From positions 1-64,000 of the forward strand of contig NZ_SAWY01000016.1 of assembly GCF_006439335.1 (NCBI RefSeq): a stretch of DNA of 64,000 nt, in the 5' to 3' direction. Shown piece by piece: positions 57,631 to 64,000 of this stretch (position 1 is the stretch's first letter; each line of letters starts with the position of its first letter). This stretch comes from Litorilituus lipolyticus (GTDB taxonomy: Bacteria > Pseudomonadota > Gammaproteobacteria > Enterobacterales > Alteromonadaceae). Below the pieces are notes generated by a model. It did no database searches, was not told the origin of the DNA, and saw nothing but the letters and a program-made list of their open reading frames with translations. The position numbers were made by a program, and so were the translations under genes.

Positions 57631-59037
57631 ATGTCACAAGCAGTATTCGATTTAATTAAAGAGCACGATGTAAAATTTGTAGATCTTCGTTTTACAGATT
57701 CAAAAGGTAAGGAACAACACGTTTCACTTCCTCACCACCAAGTTGACGAAGATTTCTTCGAAGATGGTAAAATGTTTGATGGCTCTTCAATTGAAGGTTG
57801 GAAAGGCATTAATGAATCAGACATGGTACTGATGCCAGATCCTTCAACAGCTATTTTAGACCCTTTCACTGAAGCTGTAACATTAAACATTCGTTGTGAT
57901 ATCGTTGAACCCACTACTATGCAAGGTTATAGCCGTGACCCTCGTTCTGTAGCTCATCGCGCAGAAGAGTACATGCGTAGCACAGGTTTGGCTGACACCG
58001 TATTAATTGGACCTGAGCCAGAATTCTTCGTTTTTGATGATGTACGTTTCCACACTGATATGAGTGGCTCTTTCTACAAAATCGATGATAAAGAAGCTAA
58101 GTGGAACTCTGGTACAAGCTATGAAGATGGCAACACAGGTCATAGACCTGGTGTTAAAGGTGGTTACTTCCCGGTTGCACCAGTAGACTCTTCGCAAGAT
58201 TTACGTTCAGCAATGTGTTTAGTTATGGAAGATATGGGCTTAGTTGTTGAAGCACATCACCATGAAGTAGCGACTGCTGGTCAAAATGAAATCGCTTGTC
58301 GTTTCAATACAATGGTATTAAAAGCTGATGAAGTACAAATTTATAAATATGTAGTTCATAACGTTGCCCATGCATACGGTAAAACAGCAACCTTTATGCC
58401 TAAGCCAATTGTAGGTGACAACGGTACTGGTATGCACGTACATCAATCTTTAGCTAAAGATGGCGTTAACTTATTCTCTGGTGATAAGTACGGCGGATTA
58501 TCTGAAATGGCGCTTTACTACATCGGTGGTATTATTAAGCATGCTAAAGCATTAAATGCATTTACTAACGCTTCAACCAACTCATACAAGCGTTTAGTTC
58601 CTGGTTTCGAAGCGCCAGTAATGCTTGCTTACTCAGCTCGTAACCGTAGTGCTTCTATTCGAATTCCAATTGTTCCTTCACCAAAGGCAGCACGTATTGA
58701 AGTTCGTTTCCCTGATCCAACAGCTAACCCATACTTAGCATTCTCTGCAATGTTAATGGCTGGCCTTGACGGAATCAAAAACAAGATTCATCCTGGCGAT
58801 GCTATGGATAAAGATTTATACGATTTACCAGCTGAAGAAGCTGCTGCAATTCCTCAAGTTGCGGCTTCTTTTGAAGAAGCTTTAGATGCATTAGAAGCTG
58901 ATAAAGAGTTCTTAATGGAAGGTGGCGTAATGGACAATGATATGATTGATGCATACATCGCCCTAAAGCGTGAAGAAGTAGAGTTACTAAACTCAACGAC
59001 TCACCCAGTTGAATTTGATATGTACTACAGCGTTTAA
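57631..59037 (+). CDS. glnA: Glutamine synthetase, type I
   Basis: A 468-residue dodecameric enzyme that makes glutamine from glutamate, ammonia and [20 protein letters not shown], the metal-binding [21 protein letters not shown] and the NRSASIRIP block are all intact. The adenylylation Tyr lies in [12 protein letters not shown], so it is the adenylylatable GSI-beta type. It has a sigma-54 promoter with NtrC sites and a strong terminator. ntrB and ntrC follow after one unrelated gene. Confidence 0.98.
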   Translation: MSQAVFDLIKEHDVKFVDLRFTDSKGKEQHVSLPHHQVDEDFFEDGKMFDGSSIEGWKGINESDMVLMPDPSTAILDPFTEAVTLNIRCDIVEPTTMQGYSRDPRSVAHRAEEYMRSTGLADTVLIGPEPEFFVFDDVRFHTDMSGSFYKIDDKEAKWNSGTSYEDGNTGHRPGVKGGYFPVAPVDSSQDLRSAMCLVMEDMGLVVEAHHHEVATAGQNEIACRFNTMVLKADEVQIYKYVVHNVAHAYGKTATFMPKPIVGDNGTGMHVHQSLAKDGVNLFSGDKYGGLSEMALYYIGGIIKHAKALNAFTNASTNSYKRLVPGFEAPVMLAYSARNRSASIRIPIVPSPKAARIEVRFPDPTANPYLAFSAMLMAGLDGIKNKIHPGDAMDKDLYDLPAEEAAAIPQVAASFEEALDALEADKEFLMEGGVMDNDMIDAYIALKREEVELLNSTTHPVEFDMYYSV

Positions 59038-59057
59038 TTAAACACTGAATATATAAA

Positions 59058-59082
59058 AGCTCACTTCGGTGGGCTTTTTTTA
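59058..59082 (+). terminator. Rho-independent terminator of glnA
   Basis: AGCTCAC and GTGGGCT pair around a TTCG tetraloop, followed by seven T. UUCG loops make very stable hairpins. Confidence 0.92.
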
Positions 59083-59277
59083 TGCTCTATAAATCAAAGC
59101 GATAACCATCGGTTGGATTAGTGCAAAAGTATTCTTATGAATTTGTAAGTACACTTGTAACATTTAGTAGTAAAAATAATTTTTTTTGTATAAATTATAG
59201 TTATATACTTAAATAAGGGCAGCGTATTTCGCTTTTGCGTTGTATAATTTCTAAAGGATTAAGAATAGTTAACTTTT

Positions 59278-59796
59278 ATGACTAAATATTTATTCATTAC
59301 GCTTTTACTCACATCAATGGTAGCCTCTGCTTATCAGAGCTCCGCTAAAATTTATGTGTGGCGAAATGAAAAAGGTGTTTTAGTTTTTTCCGATACGCCC
59401 CGACCTGGTGCAGAAGAGGTAAAAACTAAACCTGGTAATGTCATAGAATCAGCAACATCTGTTGATACTGAAGTTCTAGATATCAACCCCCATCAGTTTG
59501 AAGAAACTTATCAAGTGGTTATTAATAACCCACAAAACAATGCAACCATTCGAGATAATACTGGCTCAATATACATTAGTGGCGGGATTAAACCTCAGTT
59601 TAAGCAAGGCTTTAAGGTTCAGCTATACCTCGATGGTAAACCCCACGATAAACCACAAATACATTCTATGTTCTCGCTACGTAATATAGATAGAGGCGAA
59701 CATAAAATAAAAATGGACTTACTCAATGAAAAGGGCAAGGTTATTGCATCATCAGAGTCAGTAACATTTTATATGCACAGAGCTTCGGTAAATTAA
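59278..59796 (+). CDS. DUF4124 domain-containing exported protein
   Basis: A 172-residue periplasmic protein. A signal peptide (about 1-23) precedes the DUF4124 block KIYVWRNEKGVLVFSDTPRPGAEEV (about 24-48), then an immunoglobulin-like beta segment (about 80-168). It has no known function. It sits between glnA and ntrB in the same orientation, an arrangement I recall as common in Shewanella, Colwellia and relatives. ATG 59278 is used; the ribosome site is weak. Confidence 0.8.
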   Translation: MTKYLFITLLLTSMVASAYQSSAKIYVWRNEKGVLVFSDTPRPGAEEVKTKPGNVIESATSVDTEVLDINPHQFEETYQVVINNPQNNATIRDNTGSIYISGGIKPQFKQGFKVQLYLDGKPHDKPQIHSMFSLRNIDRGEHKIKMDLLNEKGKVIASSESVTFYMHRASVN

Positions 59797-59921
59797 TTTT
59801 TACTCTTTTGATCGTTTTAACTTTTATTCTATATAAAACAATCAGTAATAAAAAATATTCGATAAATCCATTTTCAAAAAAGCCAGCAATTAAAATAGTT
59901 ATCAAGTAAACTAAAATCATA

Positions 59922-59938
59922 CGCACCAAAAAGGTGCA
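59922..59938 (+). promoter_or_regulatory. NtrC-type operator before ntrB
   Basis: GCACC-AAAAA-GGTGC (59923-59937) is a perfect dyad within CGCACCAAAAAGGTGCA, close to the NtrC consensus. It lies 35 bases before the ntrB start, so it is placed for repression or autoregulation like the glnL site of E. coli. Confidence 0.7.
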
Positions 59939-59972
59939 ATGTTTTCATACTTTATTTTGATTGGGCTTAATC

Positions 59973-61049
59973 ATGCAAAAGCGTCAGCTGATACAAGAAC
60001 AAAAGAAGATATACCAACAAGCTCTAGCCAGCCAGTTGGTGACAGCAGTTATCATTCTTAATCAAGATTTAAATATCGTTTACTTAAATCCATCAGCAGA
60101 AGCACTACTTAATAAAAGTTTAGCTAAGCTATATCACTACCCAGCAGATTACATCTTTGCCAATACCACTATAAATAATAAAAGGTTGAAGCAATTATTA
60201 GCCTCAGGGCAGGAGCTTACCGACAGCGACATAGTAATTGAGTTTAGTGAAAGTCATCGATTTACCGCTGAAGTAACGGCGTCATCTGTTGAGTTTGATC
60301 AAAAGCCGCATGTACTACTTGAACTTAAGCAAATCGATCAACAAAAACAAATAAGCCTAGAAGTATTTCAACACCAGCAATGGGTTGCAGCACGAGATTT
60401 GATCAAAGGTTTGGCGCACGAAATAAAAAACCCATTAGGTGGGCTACGTGGAGCGGCGCAATTACTTAACCGAGAACTCAATACTGAACAGCAAGAATAT
60501 ACTAACATGATCATCGAACAGGCTGACCGACTAACCAATCTCGTTGATCGACTTTTAGGGCCCAATCAACTACCACAAATAAATCAAAACAACATACATT
60601 CTGTTTTGGAAAAAGTGTGTCAGGTCATCAGTTTCTCAAACGAGAAACAGATTACTCTTGTCAGAGATTATGACCCATCCATTCCATTGATAGAGTGTGA
60701 CCAAGAAAAAATACAACAAGCAGTATTAAATATCGTCAGCAATGCCATTCAAGCAATAGAAAATGATTGTTCTATTACATTAAAAACACGTATTGCCAGT
60801 AACAAAACTATCAATGGTAAGCGAGTAAAACTCACTGCCCAAATAAGTATTATAGATAACGGGCCAGGTATTCCGCCTCATATTCAAGATACACTTTTCT
60901 ACCCTATGGTTTCAGGTCGCTCTAATGGTACAGGTTTAGGGTTATCCATTTCTCAAACATTAGTGAATCAACATCAAGGAAAGTTATCTTGTCATAGTCG
61001 CCCAGGACACACAGAATTTGTCATTCTACTGCCCTTAACACAACAATAA
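59973..61049 (+). CDS. glnL: Nitrogen regulation sensor kinase NtrB (GlnL)
   Basis: A 358-residue cytoplasmic histidine kinase. PAS domain about 20-120; H-box GLAHEIKNPLGGLRGAAQLL with the phospho-His; N-box NIVSNAIQAIE; G-boxes DNGPGIPPHIQDTLFYPMVSGRSNGTGLGLSI. With PII it phosphorylates or dephosphorylates NtrC according to nitrogen status. ATG 59973 gives MQKRQLIQEQ; TTG 59961 is an alternative. It has an NtrC-like operator in front and is 34 bases upstream of ntrC. Confidence 0.93.
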   Translation: MQKRQLIQEQKKIYQQALASQLVTAVIILNQDLNIVYLNPSAEALLNKSLAKLYHYPADYIFANTTINNKRLKQLLASGQELTDSDIVIEFSESHRFTAEVTASSVEFDQKPHVLLELKQIDQQKQISLEVFQHQQWVAARDLIKGLAHEIKNPLGGLRGAAQLLNRELNTEQQEYTNMIIEQADRLTNLVDRLLGPNQLPQINQNNIHSVLEKVCQVISFSNEKQITLVRDYDPSIPLIECDQEKIQQAVLNIVSNAIQAIENDCSITLKTRIASNKTINGKRVKLTAQISIIDNGPGIPPHIQDTLFYPMVSGRSNGTGLGLSISQTLVNQHQGKLSCHSRPGHTEFVILLPLTQQ

Positions 61050-61083
61050 TTAACAAAGCACCTTCATACATAAGAGAGATATA

Positions 61084-62484
61084 ATGATCACAGAACAAGT
61101 TTGGATAGTTGATGATGACAGCTCTATTCGCTGGGTACTCGAAAAAGCATTTGCGAATGCCAATATCAGTACGGCATCTTTTGAGAGTGCGGAAAACCTA
61201 CTTATAGCACTAGATCATGGGCAACCTGAAGTTATCATTTCCGACATACGCATGCCTAATATGGATGGTATGGAGCTCCTACAAAAGGTTAATAAGCAAC
61301 ATAACACTATTCCCGTTATCATTATGACTGCCCACTCGGATCTAGACAGTGCAGTTAATGCCTATCAAGGGGGGGCGTTTGAATACTTGCCAAAGCCATT
61401 TGATATTGATGAAGCCATCACTTTGACTAAGCGCGCATTAACTCACGCTAGGGAGCAAAATGCTAAGAAACAGCAAGAAAAACAGTCCCCTGTTACTGCT
61501 GGCCTAATCGGTGAAGCACCTGCAATGCAGGAAGTTTTTAGGGCCATCGGCCGATTATCCCGTTCAAGTATCAGTGTTTTAATCAATGGTGAATCAGGAA
61601 CAGGTAAAGAGCTCGTTGCCAATGCGCTTCACTCGCATAGCCCAAGACAAGACGCACCTTTTATTCCCTTAAATATGGCAGCAATACCTAAAGATTTAAT
61701 TGAGTCAGAACTTTTTGGTCATGAGAAAGGCGCCTTTACTGGGGCAAATTCGGTTCGACAAGGTCGGTTCGAGCAAGCGCATGGTGGTACCCTGTTCCTT
61801 GATGAAATAGGCGACATGCCACTCGATATTCAAACACGCTTATTAAGAGTCTTAGCCGACGGTCAATTTTATCGCGTAGGTGGGCATTCCCCTGTACAAG
61901 TAGATGTTCGAATAATAGCAGCTACCCACCAAAACTTAGAGGAAGCCGTTAGCAAAGGCGATTTTAGAGAAGATTTATTTCATCGACTCAATGTAATTCG
62001 TATTCACTTACCTAGTTTACGAGAGAGAAAGGAAGATATTGAGCAGCTATGCCAGCATTTCCTAAAACAGGCTGCCGATGAACTCAGTGTTGAGGCTAAA
62101 ACAATCAGTAAATCTGCAAGTAACTATTTAACTAACTTTTCTTGGCCTGGCAATGTAAGGCAATTAGAAAACACCTGCCGGTTCCTTACTGTCATGGCTA
62201 GCGGACAAGAGATATTATTAGAGGATTTACCGGCTGAATTAACCGAGGATGTTACAACTCATTACTCTGAAATCACCACATGGCAACTCGCATTAGCTCA
62301 ATGGATTGACAAAGAGCTCACTCAAGGTCGTAGTGCAATCTTAGATGATGCATTACCCGAATTTGAAAAGATAGTGCTTGAAAGAGCCCTTAAATTTACT
62401 AATGGCCATAAGCAAGAAGCAGCAAAAAAATTAGGTTGGGGTAGAAATACCTTAACGAGAAAATTAAAGGAACTTAATGGCTAA
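61084..62484 (+). CDS. glnG: Nitrogen regulation response regulator NtrC (GlnG)
   Basis: A 466-residue sigma-54 activator. Receiver (about 1-120; phospho-Asp in [13 protein letters not shown]), AAA+ domain (about 140-370; Walker [15 protein letters not shown] loop, and Walker [11 protein letters not shown]), and a Fis-type helix-turn-helix at the end ([22 protein letters not shown]). The GAFTGA motif, needed to contact sigma-54, is intact. It follows ntrB after 34 bases. It should act on the glnA and ntrB sites noted here. Confidence 0.96.
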   Translation: MITEQVWIVDDDSSIRWVLEKAFANANISTASFESAENLLIALDHGQPEVIISDIRMPNMDGMELLQKVNKQHNTIPVIIMTAHSDLDSAVNAYQGGAFEYLPKPFDIDEAITLTKRALTHAREQNAKKQQEKQSPVTAGLIGEAPAMQEVFRAIGRLSRSSISVLINGESGTGKELVANALHSHSPRQDAPFIPLNMAAIPKDLIESELFGHEKGAFTGANSVRQGRFEQAHGGTLFLDEIGDMPLDIQTRLLRVLADGQFYRVGGHSPVQVDVRIIAATHQNLEEAVSKGDFREDLFHRLNVIRIHLPSLRERKEDIEQLCQHFLKQAADELSVEAKTISKSASNYLTNFSWPGNVRQLENTCRFLTVMASGQEILLEDLPAELTEDVTTHYSEITTWQLALAQWIDKELTQGRSAILDDALPEFEKIVLERALKFTNGHKQEAAKKLGWGRNTLTRKLKELNG

Positions 62485-62488
62485 AATA

Positions 62489-62881
62489 TTATTGTTCAAT
62501 AGCTGATTGACAGTCATCGTCAGTGCAATCTCTACAATCATTACACAACTTAATATTAATAAAATGTGCTGCAACGATGAGACTTGCCCCAGTAAGGATA
62601 AACAGCGGCTGAACTTCACTAGTAAAGTCATGCTTAATCCAGTAGATCGCTACACCAAGGTAAAGTAAATAGAAAGGATACAAACGCTTATGATAACGCT
62701 TAAAGCCTGAAAAAAGCGCTATTGTGCCTAGAGCTGCGGTGAGCAATAGGAAAATATGCTCCCAAGTATGATCAGCTAAAAAGCTCAATCCCATTAATGG
62801 CAGAACAGGCAATAATATAGGCAACAAAATGCAATGCAGTGCGCATAAAGATGTTGCTGTAATTCCTATTCTATCTAACAT
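62489..62881 (-). CDS. MerC-domain membrane protein
   Basis: A 130-residue protein with four hydrophobic helices (about 5-30, 36-56, 66-84, 90-110). The first holds SLCALHCILLPILLP, with two Cys as in MerC proteins, which carry metal ions across the inner membrane. The C-terminus is Cys/Asp-rich (LCNDCRDCTDDDC), a likely metal-binding tail. No mer operon is present. A candidate Zur box upstream suggests zinc rather than mercury. It is four bases from the stop of convergent ntrC. Confidence 0.82.
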   Translation of the reverse strand: MLDRIGITATSLCALHCILLPILLPVLPLMGLSFLADHTWEHIFLLLTAALGTIALFSGFKRYHKRLYPFYLLYLGVAIYWIKHDFTSEVQPLFILTGASLIVAAHFINIKLCNDCRDCTDDDCQSAIEQ

Positions 62882-62955
62882 TATATTGGTTACCTTTAGC
62901 TCAAAATTTTTGAAAGCAATTATACGCTCTCAAGAGGAATGAGATAATATCACAA

Positions 62956-62974
62956 TTGATATATTATAACATTA
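62956..62974 (-). promoter_or_regulatory. Putative Zur box before the MerC-like gene
   Basis: On the minus strand TAATGTTATAATATATCAA resembles the gammaproteobacterial Zur palindrome AATGTTATAATATAACATT; the left half is perfect and the right half has changes. It lies about 75-93 bases upstream of the MerC-like gene. Confidence 0.5.
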
Positions 62975-63009
62975 GTCGCTCGACAAATTTTTTCAACTAA
63001 ATTTAGCTA

Positions 63010-63987
63010 TTATGCATTCTCTATGGAAAAAGTGAGAACATCCTCAATATTTTGTGTCTGTAGCGCAAGCATAACTAATCGATCAATACCCAAAGCAACT
63101 CCGGCGCACTCAGGTAGTCCACTCTTTAAAGCAAAAATAAAGTGTTCATCTATCGCTTTACTTTCGAGCTTTGATTGTTCTCTAAGCTTGTTATCTTGCT
63201 TAAAACGCTCTAGTTGAATTATTGGGTCGATTAGCTCATCAAAGCCATTTGCTAACTCTATACCGTGAAAATAGCACTCGAAACGCCTTGCTACTCTTGG
63301 ATCTTCAGAGCTTAATTTGGCTAGTGATGCTTGTCTTGCTGGAAAATTATAAACAAAATATGGAACATCACCCCCTATGTGTTGCTCTATTATTTCACTG
63401 AAAATGAACTGTAATAAGGTATCAATATTCACTTCTTCATTTAGCCAATCACTTAACTTATCATGTTCTTTTATAACAGCGAGAAGTTCATGACGATCTG
63501 CGACAAGTGGGTCGATGTTTACATACCTTTTAAATAGCTCTTGATAAGTTACAAAAATCGGCTCCTGGCATTTTAAAATTGTGGCGAGTAAGTCAGACAC
63601 TTCCTTCATCAAAGCAAAGTGATCGAACCCCTTTCTATACCATTCCAACATAGTAAATTCTGGGTTATGGTGGCTGCCAAATCCTTCATGACGAAATGAT
63701 TTACATATTTGGTAAATATCGCCATATCCTGATGCTAACAGTCGTTTCATATGAAATTCTGGCGATGTTTGTAAATAAAGTGTCTGGCTGCAGTTCACTG
63801 CGCTGTTACTTAAATAATCATATTGACACTTTATTCCTTCTAAATGTACATCTGTAACAGTCCCTTGAGACAATGCAGGTGTTTCAACTTCAACTACGTC
63901 ACGTTCTGCAAAGAAACCTCTAATTTGCTTTATTATGTCCGCTCTTTTTTTTGCGTGTTGCCATGATAGTGTAGGCTGCCAATTCAT
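63010..63987 (-). CDS. epmA: Elongation factor P--(R)-beta-lysine ligase EpmA
   Basis: A 325-residue class II lysyl-tRNA synthetase paralogue lacking the tRNA-binding domain. It attaches (R)-beta-lysine to Lys34 of EF-P. Motif 2 appears in FRHEGFGSHHNPEFTMLEWYRKGFD and motif 3 in GVALGIDRLVMLAL; the length fits E. coli EpmA (325). Its ATG at 63987 is 14 bases from the window edge, so its promoter lies outside. The sequence ends normally with a stop codon. Confidence 0.95.
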   Translation of the reverse strand: MNWQPTLSWQHAKKRADIIKQIRGFFAERDVVEVETPALSQGTVTDVHLEGIKCQYDYLSNSAVNCSQTLYLQTSPEFHMKRLLASGYGDIYQICKSFRHEGFGSHHNPEFTMLEWYRKGFDHFALMKEVSDLLATILKCQEPIFVTYQELFKRYVNIDPLVADRHELLAVIKEHDKLSDWLNEEVNIDTLLQFIFSEIIEQHIGGDVPYFVYNFPARQASLAKLSSEDPRVARRFECYFHGIELANGFDELIDPIIQLERFKQDNKLREQSKLESKAIDEHFIFALKSGLPECAGVALGIDRLVMLALQTQNIEDVLTFSIENA

Positions 63988-64000
63988 ATAAATATCTCAA

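Noticed and set aside
62489-62881. Mercury-resistance operon
   Set aside because: Only a MerC-like gene is present, without merR, merT, merP or merA.

Overview
The window reads as an AT-rich chromosomal segment of a marine gammaproteobacterium of the Alteromonadales, most like Colwelliaceae (Colwellia/Thalassotalea). This rests on the kinds of genes present (fadBA, cysJIH, Psp genes, glnA-ntrBC, dusA, epmA, zur, TIGR04219, DUF2333 and TIGR03899 families) and on protein style, not on a database search. I saw no rRNA, tRNA, CRISPR array or transposase.

Bases 1-9600 are accessory DNA. Small genes, all on the plus strand, are separated by roughly 75-100 bp imperfect palindromes that look like integron attC recombination sites. 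The best ones follow the genes ending at 1090, 2087 and 7195 and precede the gene at 4957; shorter or decayed copies lie near 5261-5336, 6713-6736 and 7701-7724. Payloads include a trypsin-like protease, an acyltransferase-3 enzyme, a TFIIB-type zinc-ribbon protein, a membrane thioredoxin, a GNAT acetyltransferase and several tiny membrane proteins. There is also a decayed membrane-protein pseudogene. No integrase gene is in view, so this is the distal end of a sedentary integron or an integrase-less attC cluster. A DapA-family gene with its own promoter and terminator sits inside.

From 9.6 kb the layout is ordinary chromosome. 9.7-16.2 kb: a GH3 hexosaminidase, elbB, and a MocR-type regulator co-transcribed with a Bcr-type exporter and divergent from an EamA transporter, with a direct-repeat operator between them. 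16.3-21.7 kb: fbp, a periplasmic binding protein, ppaC, and a Nat-type ABC exporter. 21.7-26.5 kb: the fadBA beta-oxidation operon with a PsrA-type palindrome, and an MFS transporter. 26.5-34.3 kb: a REC-DUF3369-GGDEF-EAL protein, a TIGR03899 protein, and cysJIH for sulfate reduction. 34.5-38.3 kb: a lytic transglycosylase, an outer-membrane barrel, DUF2333, a PCuAC copper chaperone and an enoyl-CoA hydratase. 38.3-42 kb: a phage-shock cluster in which both the pspA operon and a 33-residue PspG-like gene beside dusA have clear sigma-54 promoters. 42-48.9 kb: a ToxR/CadC-like regulator divergent from a VCBS-repeat protein with a GlyGly-CTERM tail, an unknown membrane protein, a NagX-like acyltransferase, and zur. 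49.3-54.7 kb: cheX, an NIT-domain chemoreceptor, and mpl-def-ubiX. 54.7-64 kb: a ferredoxin, two tandem DUF481 proteins, the nitrogen-control block glnA / DUF4124 gene / ntrB / ntrC with NtrC and sigma-54 sites, a MerC-like gene behind a putative Zur box, and epmA at the right edge.

The most interesting signals are the attC-bounded cassette tract at the left, the unannotated PspG-like microprotein at 40625-40726 with its own sigma-54 promoter, and several predicted operators that tie regulators to neighbouring genes.
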